Shown: positions 17,201 to 26,732, counted from the stretch's first letter. The stretch: DNA of 64,000 nt from Rhizobium sp. BK376 (GCF_004341625.1 NZ_SLZG01000017.1:45871-109870), one strand, 5' to 3'. Translations and numbers: made by a program. The notes: generated by a model not told the origin, from the letters alone.

Positions 17201-19911
17201 GCTTCAACTTCAACGACGTTATTGCCGGTGGTCGCGGTGATGACCTGCTGAATGGTGCAGCGGGCAACGATACCTATATCTATGCTCGCGGGGACGGCCA
17301 CGACACGATCGACGAAACGGCGTTGAACGTCGGAGCCACCGACAAACTGATGTTTACCGACATCGATCCGGATAAGGTGAGCCTGGTGCGTAACGGCGAT
17401 GACGTGACGTTGGTGATTGGCGAGAGCACACCGGACGCCGGAGACGCTGGCTCGGTACTGATCAAGAAGGGGCTAAACGGCAGCTTCCAGGTTGGCGTCG
17501 AGCAGATCGTCTTTGCCGACGGCACCACGTGGACGCCACAGAGTATGCGCGATCAGCTTCTGACCAGCACAGCTGCGGATGAGACGTTTGTCGGCTTTAG
17601 CAGCAGTGATACGTACCGCTACGCTCGCGGGGATGGTCATGACACGATCAACGAGGCGACGTTCTCCGGAACTGCCGACAAGCTGCTATTTGCCGATATC
17701 AATCCAGACGATGTCAGCCTGGTGCGCAACGGCGATGACGTGACGCTGGTGATCGGCGATAGCACACCGGGTGCCGGAGACGGTGGCTCGGTGCTGATCA
17801 AGAATGGACTAAACGGCCTCAATCAAGTTGGCGTCGAGCAGATCGTCTTTGCCGATGGCACCGTGTGGACCGTGAGCACTATGACAGCAATGCTTGCGAA
17901 CGAGGCGGGAACTTCGGGAAATGATACGATTGTAGGTACCAATCTCAATGACGTTGTTGTAGGCGGTCGCGGTGATGATCAACTGAATGGTGCAGCGGGC
18001 AACGACACCTATATCTACGCTCGCGGCGATGGTCATGACACGATCAACGAGGCGACACTCTCCGGAACTGCCGACAAGCTGCTATTTGCCGATATCAATC
18101 CAGACGATGTCAGCCTGACGCGCAACGGCGATGACGTGACGCTGGTGATCGGCGAGAGCGCACAGGGTGCCGGAGACGGTGGCTCGGTGCTGATCAAGAG
18201 TGGGCTAAACGGCACCAATCAGGCTGGCGTCGAGCAGATCGTCTTTGCCGACGGCACCACGTGGACACCGCAGAGCATGCGCGATCAGCTTCTGACCAAC
18301 ACAGCTGCGGATGAGACGTTTGTCGGCTTTAGCAGCAGTGATACGTACCGCTACGCTCGCGGGGATGGTCATGACACGATCAACGAGGCGACACTCTCCG
18401 GAACTGCCGACAAGCTGCTATTTGCCGATATCAATCCAGACGATGTCAGCCTGGTGCGCAACGGCAATGACGTGACGCTGGTGATCGGCGAGAGCACACC
18501 GGGCGCCGGAGACGGTGGCTCGGTGCTGATCAAGAGTGGGCTAAACGGCACCAATCAAGCTGGCGTCGAGCAGATCGACTTTGCCGACGGCACCACGTGG
18601 ACGCCGCAGAGTATGCGCGATCAGCTTCTGACCAGCACGGCTGCGGATGAGACGTTTGTCGGCTTTAGCAGCAGTGATACGTACCGCTACGCTCGCGGGG
18701 ATGGTCATGACACGATCAACGAGGCGACACTCTCCGGAACTGCCGACAAGCTGCTATTTGCCGATATCAATCCAGATGATGTCAGCCTGGTGCGCAACGG
18801 CGATGATGTGACGCTGGTGATCGGCGAGAGCGCACAGGGTGCCGGAGACGGTGGCTCGGTGCTGATCAAGAGTGGGCTAAACGGCACCAATCAGGCTGGC
18901 GTCGAGCAGATCGTCTTTGCCGACGGCACCACGTGGACACCGCAGAGCATGCGCGATCAGCTTCTGACCAACACAGCTGCGGATGAGACGTTTGTCGGCT
19001 TTAGCAGCAGTGATACGTACCGCTACGCTCGCGGCGATGGTCATGACACGATCAACGAGGCGACGTTCTCCGGAACTGCCGACAAGCTGCTATTTGCCGA
19101 TATCAATCCAGACGATGTCAGCCTGGTGCGCAACGGCAATGACGTGACGCTGATGATCGGCGATAGCACACCGGGTGCCCGAGACGGTGGCTCGGTGCTG
19201 ATCAAGAATGGACTAAACGGCAGCAATCAGATTGGCGTCGAGCAGATCGTCTTTGCCGACGGCACCGTGTGGACGCCGCAGAGCATGAAAGCCGCGTTGT
19301 CTTTTGCGGTTACTAATTTTGGTGGCACCGCTTTGGCCAGGTCTTCGCCCTTGTCCTTGTCCAATCCCGGCGCCGACGAGCACTTCGACCTTCGCCCGTT
19401 CGTGTTGGAAAGCCCTGAGAACAGTGCCCAGGCAACAGTCGATTGGAATGGTAGCGCATGGGGCGGCAGCGGCGATGGCATCCTTGCCATCGATCTCGGT
19501 GCAAACGGCCAGTCGGGCGCCGACGGCGTCCTCGACCAGGCGAGGGAAATGTCCTTCTCGCTCTGGGCGACGGCTCCAGGCGACGGCTCGACGGCCTCCA
19601 ATTTCGATGGATTGCATCAGGCCTTCGACAGCAACGGCGACAGTGTCCTCGACGCCAACGATGCTCTCTGGAGTGAGTTCCGCCTGTGGAATGATGCAAA
19701 CCAGAACGGGGTCACCGACCCAGGCGAACTGGAGAGCCTGTCGGATGCGGGTATCAAGCTGATCAATCTGATGCCTGCGACCGCCGATCAATCCTTCGCT
19801 GACGGCACGGCCGTGTCCGGTACCGGTAGCTACGACACCACAGACGGCTCGCGCTACCTTGCCGTCGACACCAGCCAGTGGTCGCAAGGTTCCCCGCAAC
19901 GGGCGGCATGA
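14227..19911 (+). CDS. Large RTX-type calcium-binding protein exported by type I secretion
   Basis: 1,894 residues, start ATG 14227 behind a strong GGAGGAAGG. There is no Sec signal peptide. The N-terminus is glycine-rich, with a Pro/Gly/Ser linker near residues 135-175. EF-hand-like calcium loops follow (DDGNNDGVVTASELL near 230, LDSNGDGVIDNRD near 258). From about residue 615 there are RTX nonapeptides (GGAGDDTLTGGDGNDTY, GGRGDDLLNGAAGNDTY) alternating with nine haemolysin-type calcium-binding related units (DDVSLVRNGDDVTLVIGES). C-terminal EF-hand-like loops (FDSNGDSVLDAND, NDANQNGVTDPGE) lie near the export end. HlyB and HlyD genes follow directly, so this is their substrate. No enzymatic domain was recognised; it is probably a surface adhesin or matrix protein. 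Confidence 0.85.
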   Translation: MSDVPPPPVGSGFYGQAAFITVAIGKGTDGATSVSFGIQSSLFGAGSAGGYTWSGGNGGSSVFVEGGIASPSGTPGPSWSAMYDLYSGHVFFSEGGGWTDLIEGGIYQEFPSWNEFKQWYNDNFPNDPQPPDNPPAPDSGSSGSSGSGGGSGSGGPEDGGSTGLLQPIPAPGLPTGAPSPYVDPLVLDLSGAGITLSSPNASVAHFDFTGSGFAIKTGWIAPGEGLLVLDDGNNDGVVTASELLGAKSGSAFSDLSQLDSNGDGVIDNRDPAFANLKVWVDDGLDGASSTGELYSLADLGITAINLISTPENKTIGDNIVVTSGSFTINRLDPSTGEAGIVTASMAEVDFATNRQLSVYTPPADFTYNSDALLLPEIVGYGTMPNLRVAMSQNSDLLLDVKNLVLNSGSMSYSDFDTAFQAMVIEWAGAAGIAPSSSGQYVDARHLAVVYAFYGIDPATDPSFSADPNWHNGPDVFEPLYRKIVDALETRFTSQVVISQLLNGVDPSVIIGDPLAAFLNVQYDVATDRISVDFPHLVETMAELAPPDGTLATAYWNKALSFVSGLKVDFESDATFDAMLISSCAHSSLTSQTIALFQQLIDTPFIIGSSGQDSLVGSTASEIFLGGAGDDTLTGGDGNDTYVYARGDGNDIINELSDTSNADRLVFTNINAANIVLSTNGADITIQILESAAGAGDGGSIVLKSSFNSRYTDAIEKMVFADGTSWTIAQIRAKIIDQQGTSGNDTIVGSNNNDTFTGRGGNDTLTGGDGNDTYIYTRGDGVDTINEARFSGTADKLVFANIDPDEVSLARNGDEVTLVIGESTPGAGDGGSVLIKSGLNGSFQVGVEQIVFADGTTWTPQSMRDQLLTSTAADETFVGFSSSDTYRYARGDGHDTINEATFSGTADRLLFADINPDDVSLVRNGDDVTLVIGESTPGAGDGGSVLIKNGLNGLNQVGVEQIVFADGTVWTPQSMSVAILAAASSSGNDTITGFNFNDVIAGGRGDDLLNGAAGNDTYIYARGDGHDTIDETALNVGATDKLMFTDIDPDKVSLVRNGDDVTLVIGESTPDAGDAGSVLIKKGLNGSFQVGVEQIVFADGTTWTPQSMRDQLLTSTAADETFVGFSSSDTYRYARGDGHDTINEATFSGTADKLLFADINPDDVSLVRNGDDVTLVIGDSTPGAGDGGSVLIKNGLNGLNQVGVEQIVFADGTVWTVSTMTAMLANEAGTSGNDTIVGTNLNDVVVGGRGDDQLNGAAGNDTYIYARGDGHDTINEATLSGTADKLLFADINPDDVSLTRNGDDVTLVIGESAQGAGDGGSVLIKSGLNGTNQAGVEQIVFADGTTWTPQSMRDQLLTNTAADETFVGFSSSDTYRYARGDGHDTINEATLSGTADKLLFADINPDDVSLVRNGNDVTLVIGESTPGAGDGGSVLIKSGLNGTNQAGVEQIDFADGTTWTPQSMRDQLLTSTAADETFVGFSSSDTYRYARGDGHDTINEATLSGTADKLLFADINPDDVSLVRNGDDVTLVIGESAQGAGDGGSVLIKSGLNGTNQAGVEQIVFADGTTWTPQSMRDQLLTNTAADETFVGFSSSDTYRYARGDGHDTINEATFSGTADKLLFADINPDDVSLVRNGNDVTLMIGDSTPGARDGGSVLIKNGLNGSNQIGVEQIVFADGTVWTPQSMKAALSFAVTNFGGTALARSSPLSLSNPGADEHFDLRPFVLESPENSAQATVDWNGSAWGGSGDGILAIDLGANGQSGADGVLDQAREMSFSLWATAPGDGSTASNFDGLHQAFDSNGDSVLDANDALWSEFRLWNDANQNGVTDPGELESLSDAGIKLINLMPATADQSFADGTAVSGTGSYDTTDGSRYLAVDTSQWSQGSPQRAA
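16600..19300 (+). repeat. Near-identical long repeats inside the RTX gene
   Basis: Eight copies of a unit containing GATGACGTGACGCTGGTGAT lie at about 16637, 16976, 17370, 17710, 18105, 18441, 18777 and 19113. Spacing is 336 bp for the last copies and about 340 or 395 bp for the earlier ones, the longer units holding an extra RTX block. The 336-bp units (112 codons) are almost identical at the DNA level. This indicates recent duplication or gene conversion and likely copy-number change between strains. Confidence 0.85.
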
Positions 19912-19993
19912 ACCGCACGAGAGTTCGACACCGGCAGCCCTGGCTGCCGTTGTCGCGTCTTCCTGTCCTGAGTAATAGAAACGGCCTCACAGT

Positions 19994-22180
19994 ATGGACA
20001 GCATTCTGGTCGCGGGCAATCCGCCGCCGCCTGAGAATCCAGCCGAACCCATTGTCGGCCCTGACTCTGGCCTGTCTGCCCTTGCGGCGATCGCGGGTTA
20101 TTTTCGGATCGCGGCGAAGGCGGAGACAATGGCCAGAGAGCAAGCGCTGATTTCGCCTGCTGTGCCGGACGATATTCTGCGCGCTGCCAAGGGCCTCGGT
20201 CTCAAAGCCAAGGTCGTTACCTGCGCCACCGAGGCACGTCTGCAGACATTACCTGCGCCGTCGATTGCCATGCTGAAGGACGGCTCCTTCGGTGTCTTTG
20301 GTGGGGTCAACCCCGATGGCAGTTATCGTCTGATCAACCCAGTCGATTTCACGGCGAGGAACCTGTCTGCGCCGGAATTGCTCAAGGCAACCAGCCATTC
20401 CTTCATCCTCGTCCAGCGTCGCTTTGCCGGCCCAGGCGCCTCACGCAAGAACTTCGATTTTCAGTGGTTCCTGCCGTCGATCTGGCGCTACCGTCACGCG
20501 CTCGGCCATGTCATGCTGGCGTCGCTGTTCGTGCAGCTGTTTGCGCTCGTTAGCCCGCTGTTCTTCCAGGTCGTCGTCGACAAGGTGCTTGCGCATCGCA
20601 GTTACTCGACGCTGATTGTCCTTGTCGTCGGGCTTGCCGCGGTCGGCTTGTTCGATGTTGTCCTGCAGTATCTGCGCACCTATGCGCTCTCGCATACGAC
20701 CAACCGCATCGACGTCGAGCTTGGACGACGGTTGTTTCGACACCTGTTGAACCTGCCGCTCAACTATTTCGAGACAAGGGCGACCGGTCAGACGATCGCG
20801 CGCGTTCGAGAGCTGGAGACGATCCGCAATTTTCTGACCGGCCAGGCGCTGTTCTCAGGCCTCGACATGATCTTCACGATCATCTTCATCGTCGTCTTGT
20901 TTTCTTATTCTGAGAAGCTGGCCTGGATCGTCGTTGCCTCCATCCCTTTTTATCTCGCCATCGGCTTTCTGATCCGACCACTGCTCAAGGAAAAGATCGA
21001 TGAGAAGTTCGAGCGCGGCGCCTATAGCCAACAGTTGCTGGTCGAAAGCGTGGTCGGCGTCCAGACGCTGAAGGCGGCCGCCGTCGAACCGGTCGTGGCC
21101 TCGCAGTGGGAGGAGCGGCTGGCAGGCTATGTGGGTTCGTCCTTCTCCACGACCATGCTCGCCGCCAAGGGACAGAACGCCATCCAGTACGTCAACAAGC
21201 TGGTTTCTGCCGCGCTGCTGCTGTTCGGGGCGCAGGCGGTCATCAATGGCGAGCTGACCGTCGGCGCGCTCGTTGCCTTCAACATGATTGCCAATCAGGT
21301 CTCGCAGCCGATCCTCAGGCTTTCCCAGCTCTGGCAGGATTTTCAGCAGGTGCAGATATCGGTGGCAAGGCTTGCGGATATCCTGAATGCGGCACCTGAG
21401 CCGCGGCCGAGCGTGGCGGTCAGCCTGCCGTCGCCAAAGGGTGCGATCACCTTCAAGTCTGTCAGCTTCCGCTATACGCAGGATGGTCCGGATGTCCTGA
21501 GGGACGTCAACCTGTCAGTGCGCCCTGGCGAAGTCATTGGCATCGTCGGACCATCGGGATCGGGCAAGTCCACGCTGACTAAGCTGGTGCAGCGCTTCTA
21601 TATTCCAAACAGCGGCCAGGTCTTCGTCGACGGCCAGGATATCGCCCAGGTCGATCCGGCGTGGCTGAGAGCGAATATCGGTGTCGTGCTGCAGGAGAAC
21701 ATGCTGTTCAACCGCACCATTCACGAGAACATCTGTCTGGTGAACCCGGCCATGTCGCGGGCCGCCGCCATTCATATGGCGCGACTGTCCGGCGCCGACG
21801 AATTCATCTCGAAACTGCCACGCGGCTATGACACGCTGATCGAAGAACGGGGTGCGAACCTCTCCGGCGGCCAGCGCCAGCGGCTCGCCATCGCCAGAGC
21901 GCTTGCCACCAATCCGCCGATCCTAATCCTCGATGAAGCGACCAGCGCTCTCGACTATGAAAGCGAGCGCATCATTCTCGCCAACATGCGCGAGATCGTG
22001 AAGGGCCGCACGGTTCTGATCATTGCCCACCGGCTGGCGACAGTGCGTCATTGCAATCGCATTGTTGGCATGAAGGACGGCCGCATCGTCGAGGAGGGGA
22101 CGCACGAGACGCTGCTTGCCAAGCCGAATGGTCTCTATGCCCATCTCTATCAGCTGCAGAACGGGTTGAACCAGGCATGA
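19994..22180 (+). CDS. Type I secretion ABC transporter (HlyB-like)
   Basis: 728 residues. It is an inner-membrane ATPase that drives RTX export. The N-terminal ~135 residues are a C39-like domain: the peptidase cysteine position reads DSGLSALAAIAGYF, so there is no catalytic Cys, as in HlyB, where this domain only binds unfolded substrate. The membrane region spans about residues 165-440. The ATPase has Walker A GPSGSGKST near 518, signature LSGGQRQRLAIARAL near 622, Walker B ILILDEATSALD near 644 and the H-loop IAHRLATV near 678. It starts 82 bases after the RTX stop. Its stop overlaps the HlyD start (ATGA). Confidence 0.92.
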   Translation: MDSILVAGNPPPPENPAEPIVGPDSGLSALAAIAGYFRIAAKAETMAREQALISPAVPDDILRAAKGLGLKAKVVTCATEARLQTLPAPSIAMLKDGSFGVFGGVNPDGSYRLINPVDFTARNLSAPELLKATSHSFILVQRRFAGPGASRKNFDFQWFLPSIWRYRHALGHVMLASLFVQLFALVSPLFFQVVVDKVLAHRSYSTLIVLVVGLAAVGLFDVVLQYLRTYALSHTTNRIDVELGRRLFRHLLNLPLNYFETRATGQTIARVRELETIRNFLTGQALFSGLDMIFTIIFIVVLFSYSEKLAWIVVASIPFYLAIGFLIRPLLKEKIDEKFERGAYSQQLLVESVVGVQTLKAAAVEPVVASQWEERLAGYVGSSFSTTMLAAKGQNAIQYVNKLVSAALLLFGAQAVINGELTVGALVAFNMIANQVSQPILRLSQLWQDFQQVQISVARLADILNAAPEPRPSVAVSLPSPKGAITFKSVSFRYTQDGPDVLRDVNLSVRPGEVIGIVGPSGSGKSTLTKLVQRFYIPNSGQVFVDGQDIAQVDPAWLRANIGVVLQENMLFNRTIHENICLVNPAMSRAAAIHMARLSGADEFISKLPRGYDTLIEERGANLSGGQRQRLAIARALATNPPILILDEATSALDYESERIILANMREIVKGRTVLIIAHRLATVRHCNRIVGMKDGRIVEEGTHETLLAKPNGLYAHLYQLQNGLNQA

Positions 22181-23661
22181 ACCAGATTGTTCGACGCCGC
22201 GACCTGCCGAAGAAGCCGAATTCGCCGAAGCGCAGGCGTATCGATAACGAGTTCCTACCCGCCGCTCTGGAGATCCTTGAGACGCCCGCTTCGCCGGTGC
22301 GCGCCGCTTTCATCTGGTTCATTTGTGTGCTGGTCGCTGCCACCTTGGCCTGGACCTATTTTGGGACCTTCGACATCGTCTCGACCGCACAGGGCAAAAT
22401 CCAGCCGACCGGGCGTGTGAAGGTTATCCAGTCACTCGAAACAGGCAAGACGAAGTCGATCCCTGTTGTCAACGGCACGCGGGTCAAGTCGGGCGATGTC
22501 GTCGTCGATCTCGATGACACCGAGCTGAAGTCCGATGAGGATGCAATGACGGTGAGCATCCAGGCGCTGCATGGTGAGGTCGCCCGGCGAAAGGCTGTTC
22601 TGAAGATAGTGCAGGCCTGGATGGCCACGGGGATCTGGGTGCCGGCACGCACCATGGCTGACGATGTCATCGACTTTCCTTCAAATGTTCCGGACAATGT
22701 CCGCGAACGCGAGCGGATGATCTTCAACGCAGATCTGTCACAGCTTGCTTCTAACCTCGACAATCTTTCGGCGCAACGCGACCAGCAGCAGGCGACCATC
22801 GGGCGGCTAAGCGCCAGGATCGAAGCCCACAGGACATTGATCGCAACGCTGAAGGATCGGGTCGATATGCGTTCCGGTCTGGTCGTGCAGGAGGCGGGCT
22901 CGCGCTCCGCAGTGATCGACGCCCTTGAAGAACAGCAGAAGGAAGAGACGGATCTGGCCGAGGAGATCGGCCAGCTCGGCGAGGCGAAAGCGGCCTTTGC
23001 GGTCGCGACCAGCGAAGGGGAAAAGACCATCCGTGCCTTCATCGCCGATTATGCCGGGAAACAGGGCGATGCCTCCAAGCAAGCGGACGAACTGGAAAAG
23101 CAGGTCGTCAAGGCGCGCACACGACGGGAATCGATGATCATCACCAGCCCGATCGATGGCGTGGTGGAAGCGTCTGCGATCACCACCATTGGACAGGTCG
23201 TCAATCCCGGTGCGGAACTGATGCGGATTATACCTGCCGGAACGGCGCTCGAGATCGAAGCCTATCTGCCGAACAGCGATGTCGGCTTTGTCACTGTCGG
23301 CCAGGAAGCGGTTATCAAGGTCGAGGCGTTTCCCTTTACTCGTTATGGCATCATCCACGGTCACGTCACCGCCGTTGCCAGGGACGCCGTTCCTGAAGCC
23401 GATGCCCAGCAGCTGGAATCCGAGCCTGCCAAGGAATTGCAGAGCATCATCCCGCTCGGCAATGTCGAACGTGTCCAGAACCTCGTCTTCCCGGTCACGG
23501 TTCGCCTCGACACCGATGTCATCAGCGTCGACGGCACCTTGCAGCCGCTCAGCCCAGGCATGGCGGCGACCGTCGAAATCAAAACGGGCAAGCGGCGGAT
23601 TCTCGAATACCTGTTCTCGCCGATCGCCGAAATATCATCAGAAGCCATGCACGAGCGCTGA
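22177..23661 (+). CDS. Type I secretion membrane fusion protein (HlyD-like)
   Basis: 494 residues starting at ATG 22177, which overlaps the transporter stop by four bases; an in-frame extension upstream lies inside the transporter gene. A short cytoplasmic N-terminus is followed by one membrane helix (AAFIWFICVLVAATLAWTYF near 45-65). A biotinyl-lipoyl-like segment comes next (GKIQPTGRVKVIQS), then long periplasmic coiled coils (about 110-330), and the C-terminal HlyD pattern (ITSPIDGVVEASAITTIGQV, then SPGMAATVEIKTGKRRI). It links the transporter to an outer-membrane TolC. No tolC is present in the window, so a TolC encoded elsewhere must serve. Confidence 0.92.
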   Translation: MNQIVRRRDLPKKPNSPKRRRIDNEFLPAALEILETPASPVRAAFIWFICVLVAATLAWTYFGTFDIVSTAQGKIQPTGRVKVIQSLETGKTKSIPVVNGTRVKSGDVVVDLDDTELKSDEDAMTVSIQALHGEVARRKAVLKIVQAWMATGIWVPARTMADDVIDFPSNVPDNVRERERMIFNADLSQLASNLDNLSAQRDQQQATIGRLSARIEAHRTLIATLKDRVDMRSGLVVQEAGSRSAVIDALEEQQKEETDLAEEIGQLGEAKAAFAVATSEGEKTIRAFIADYAGKQGDASKQADELEKQVVKARTRRESMIITSPIDGVVEASAITTIGQVVNPGAELMRIIPAGTALEIEAYLPNSDVGFVTVGQEAVIKVEAFPFTRYGIIHGHVTAVARDAVPEADAQQLESEPAKELQSIIPLGNVERVQNLVFPVTVRLDTDVISVDGTLQPLSPGMAATVEIKTGKRRILEYLFSPIAEISSEAMHER

Positions 23662-23685
23662 ATGCGCATAAGGGGGAGATTTAAA

Positions 23686-24072
23686 ATGAAGAAGCTTGTG
23701 GGTTCGTTCGTTGTTGTGTGGGCATTGCTTTCCGTTTCAGGGCAGGCTGCCTCACTGACCACGAAAAGCGGCTGGGATAACGACCGCATGCAGTTGGGTG
23801 ATCCTACAGTGTTCAACAGGACTCTCGAAGCCTGCAGTCACATGGGGGTCAGGCCAGAAGTGCAACAGAAGCTCGCCGAGCTCATGAAAGTTCCGCAAAC
23901 CAAAGTAAGATATGAATTCTGCCGGCGCATTCTAACCGCCTACGAAAAAGGGACGATTTCTTACGACGACTATGTCCACTTCGCTCGGGATTACGTCGCG
24001 TCTGACAGTATCGCACGGGCATTGAGGGTTAGTCGTGTGGCTCTGCAAAACCTCCATGATCACAAATCATAA
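23686..24072 (+). CDS. Small exported protein of unknown function
   Basis: 128 residues, start ATG 23686 behind AGGGGGAG (an in-frame ATG at 23662 is less likely). The N-terminus MKKLVGSFVVVWALLSVSGQ is a Sec signal peptide with probable cleavage after GQAAS. The mature part is helical and contains two cysteines (LEACSHMG and YEFCRRIL) that could form a disulphide. It lies 24 bases after hlyD and may be co-transcribed with the exporter. I do not recognise the family. Confidence 0.65.
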   Translation: MKKLVGSFVVVWALLSVSGQAASLTTKSGWDNDRMQLGDPTVFNRTLEACSHMGVRPEVQQKLAELMKVPQTKVRYEFCRRILTAYEKGTISYDDYVHFARDYVASDSIARALRVSRVALQNLHDHKS

Positions 24073-24326
24073 GATATCGTTCTGGCCGTCGTCACGAAGA
24101 TGGACTCCTGTGAGACGTTTCGCGGCAGCGCTGTCGCCAAGACAAAGGGTGGCCATTTCGAAGTTCGGTCATCGCGCGGCGACGAATGCGCCGAATCCTA
24201 CGACCGCGCTGACCGCCGGTCGTCCGTGACTTTTGCGTTCGAGCACAAGTCTGATGACCGGGACGACATGCACGATCGTCAAGGGGAAGATGCTGCCGAA
24301 GACGAACAGAATGGGTTGGGAGCACA

Positions 24327-25769
24327 ATGAATTTGGCTATCATGATTGGTCGGCCCGGCGTCTTGGTGGTCACTGGTCTTCTGATATTCGCTTTGCTGCT
24401 TGCGCCGCTGCTGACAGCCGACCTTGCGTTTGCGGAAGCTCCAGGTTCCGGACAAAGGCCGATGGATTTTATTCTAGTTCACAGCGGCGATTGCAAGGAG
24501 GCATGCATTGAGTGGGTTTCCGCGGAAGGGAAAATCAGTGCCGACACGCCCAAGCTTTTCGCGGCGCTGCTGAAGAGCTTGAATGGCAGAAAGCTGCCCA
24601 TCGTTATTCAGTCCGGTGGTGGAGATGTGAACGCGGCCCTTGCCGTTGGCCGAATGATCCGCAAGGCAGGTTTGGAAACCGAAATCGGACGCACGCAGCT
24701 GAAAGATTGCCCGACGCTTAATCCCCGATGTCAGGAGACCGTGTCAGACAACGACTGGTCGGAGGGCGTCGTTCGCGCCGGCGGCGCATACTGTTTGTCG
24801 GCTTGTCCGTTCTTATTTGCAGGAGGTTCAGTAAGAGTTGCTGCTCGCAACGCTTATCTGGGCGTTCATCAAATCACGACCGTCCGGCAAGAATATGAGG
24901 CGGACGGTTCCAAGCGAAAGATCGTCAAGGAAACAACCTCAACCAAGCTCTATCCGGCGCTGCGTAGAGAACTTGCAGTCTATTTCGATCAAATGGGGAT
25001 CAGCAACGATGTCTTCGCTATGATCGCGTCGGCGATCCCCCAGGACATGCATATCATCCAGACCGACGATGCGCTGAAATCCGGTTTGCTGACAAAGGTC
25101 TCCACAGACGGCGAGCTTGGGGTGGTGGTTTGCGGATCTGCTGCCAATGCACAATGCCAGCAAGACTCCGCGGGAAAGCTGAGAACGCCCGCCAATCTCG
25201 GCAGCGTGCAGAGCGAGCGGACGACAAGAGCCCCTGAAGGTCCGTACGAGGATAAGTCCTGTTACGACGTCAACCGTGCGTATGAAAGCACACATGATGC
25301 CGGACGCCACCTTTCGAAAATCTATGGGGTACCACCCGATGGTCCGCCAAAACTTCGTCAAGAACTCCAGGCGATGGATGGTTACATTTTTGCCAGATCT
25401 GGTAGCGGAATTTGGAAGAGATCCAAGCGAACCGTTGTTCGCACGACCCTGGACGACCGAACGGGGCAACCAATCTTTACTGCGTGTCGATATCAAGGTG
25501 TTGAGGATATTAACGGTGAGCACGCATTGCGCTACTGGGCCTTGTGGCGGCGGCATGGATGGGAAGCTTTCGTCAACGTTTGGATATCGAAATCTTCCGG
25601 AAGAAATGTGCAAGTCCTCAGTCATTACCGCCAAGGCCTCGGCGAATCGAGCTATCCTGTTGAACTGGAAACGGAAAGCTACGATCGTGGCACTGTTCTG
25701 GAACCGGAAGACCTATTCGTTCGGCAAGAACAGCTCCGTCGCGTTCAAGGGCCAGTCCAAGCTCCATAA
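24327..25769 (+). CDS. Periplasmic ClpP-like protein (COG3904 type)
   Basis: 480 residues. The signal/anchor VLVVTGLLIFALLLAPLL is followed by an Ala-rich cleavage region. The core is ClpP/crotonase-like: IVIQSGGGDVNAALAVGRMI near residue 95, the candidate nucleophile Ser in GGAYCLSACPFLFAGG near 155, and YLGVHQITTVRQEY with a His near 175. COG3904 proteins are predicted periplasmic serine proteases common in rhizobia, with unknown targets. The C-terminal ~150 residues hold cysteines and aromatic residues and no family I recognise. It stands between the type I and two-partner secretion loci. Confidence 0.7.
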   Translation: MNLAIMIGRPGVLVVTGLLIFALLLAPLLTADLAFAEAPGSGQRPMDFILVHSGDCKEACIEWVSAEGKISADTPKLFAALLKSLNGRKLPIVIQSGGGDVNAALAVGRMIRKAGLETEIGRTQLKDCPTLNPRCQETVSDNDWSEGVVRAGGAYCLSACPFLFAGGSVRVAARNAYLGVHQITTVRQEYEADGSKRKIVKETTSTKLYPALRRELAVYFDQMGISNDVFAMIASAIPQDMHIIQTDDALKSGLLTKVSTDGELGVVVCGSAANAQCQQDSAGKLRTPANLGSVQSERTTRAPEGPYEDKSCYDVNRAYESTHDAGRHLSKIYGVPPDGPPKLRQELQAMDGYIFARSGSGIWKRSKRTVVRTTLDDRTGQPIFTACRYQGVEDINGEHALRYWALWRRHGWEAFVNVWISKSSGRNVQVLSHYRQGLGESSYPVELETESYDRGTVLEPEDLFVRQEQLRRVQGPVQAP

Positions 25770-26063
25770 TCTATGCATGTGCCATTCGACCGAAATAGGC
25801 GAGGGTTCATATCTCATCAAGAGCTTATGGTGTTTCAACTAAACGCGGCTGTTGCATATTTTACACACCTATCCAGAAACGCGTGAGAAGCCCGCGTCGA
25901 TGAGTGCTACTTTTCGCTGTACTTTTTAAAAACCTGCTATTGATCGGACAGGCCATGATCGGCCACACCGATTCCAGGTGCATTTTCGTGAACTTTGACA
26001 CATTGCCAGTTGCGCAGGGCCGGCCTTGCGCAAGCAAATAGCTTTGGCTTTAGGAAGTTTCGC

Positions 26064-26732
26064 ATGCCACCCCTGAATAAGACGTTTTCCGTTCAGATTT
26101 TTGGATCTGCAGTATTTCTTTGCTCGACCCTGCTCGCATTCTCCGCAATCGCTCAGGAGCAACCCGGACCGGCAGCAAATACTCCATCGAGCACACAAGG
26201 ATCCGCTCCTACCGCGAGCGAACAGCAGCCGGCCCCGCAAGCGCGCGTGCAGAAGTTCGACGATTGGTACTATCGCTGCATCGATGGCAAGGCCGCAGAC
26301 GGCCAGACGACGACCAACTGCGAAGTGGCGCAGATCGCAACGGTGAAGCAGGGCGATCAGGATGTGAACATTCTGACGCTTGCGATCGCCAAGGTGCCAC
26401 CGGCATCCTCAGGCTCGAGCCAGAAGGTTGAGAAGCTGCCCGCAAGCGAGCTTGTGGTTACGACCCTCGTGCCGCTGAACATGTATCTGCCCGCCGGGAT
26501 CAGTATCGACGCAGGCGACAAGCCGGTCGTGCAGCTTGCCTATCGCAATTGCAATCAGGCGGGCTGTTGGGCGCAGCAGAAGCTCGATGCAAGGATGGTT
26601 GCGGCCCTTGCCAAGGCGTCCGACGGGACCGGCCATGTCCAGATGATGAATGGTCAGAGGGTCAACATCAAATTCTCCTTCAAGGGCCTGTCAGGGGCTC
26701 TCGACGCTTTAGAGAAATCTGTCTCCAAGTAG
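26064..26732 (+). CDS. Invasion-associated locus B (IalB) family protein
   Basis: 222 residues, ATG 26064 with AGGAAG upstream. A Sec signal peptide (FGSAVFLCSTLLAFSAIAQ) precedes a Pro/Ala/Gln-rich linker and the IalB domain. The hallmarks are VQKFDDWYYRCID near residue 65 and paired cysteines in TTNCEVAQ and YRNCNQAGCWAQ. IalB proteins are periplasmic or envelope proteins of alphaproteobacteria with a poorly defined role. It lies 20 bases before the TpsB gene on the same strand, so probably one transcript, suggesting an envelope role for the two-partner system. Confidence 0.85.
   Translation: MPPLNKTFSVQIFGSAVFLCSTLLAFSAIAQEQPGPAANTPSSTQGSAPTASEQQPAPQARVQKFDDWYYRCIDGKAADGQTTTNCEVAQIATVKQGDQDVNILTLAIAKVPPASSGSSQKVEKLPASELVVTTLVPLNMYLPAGISIDAGDKPVVQLAYRNCNQAGCWAQQKLDARMVAALAKASDGTGHVQMMNGQRVNIKFSFKGLSGALDALEKSVSK

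Noticed and set aside
16600..19300. CRISPR-like array suggested by regular repeats
   Set aside because: The repeats are in-frame coding units of an RTX protein with a 336-bp period; no short repeat-spacer structure exists.
24100..24330. 76-codon frame overlapping the start of the COG3904 gene by ATGA
   Set aside because: The overlap looks like translational coupling, but the product is low-complexity and charged, has no ribosome binding site and resembles nothing; opposite-strand frames in the same place are equally open.
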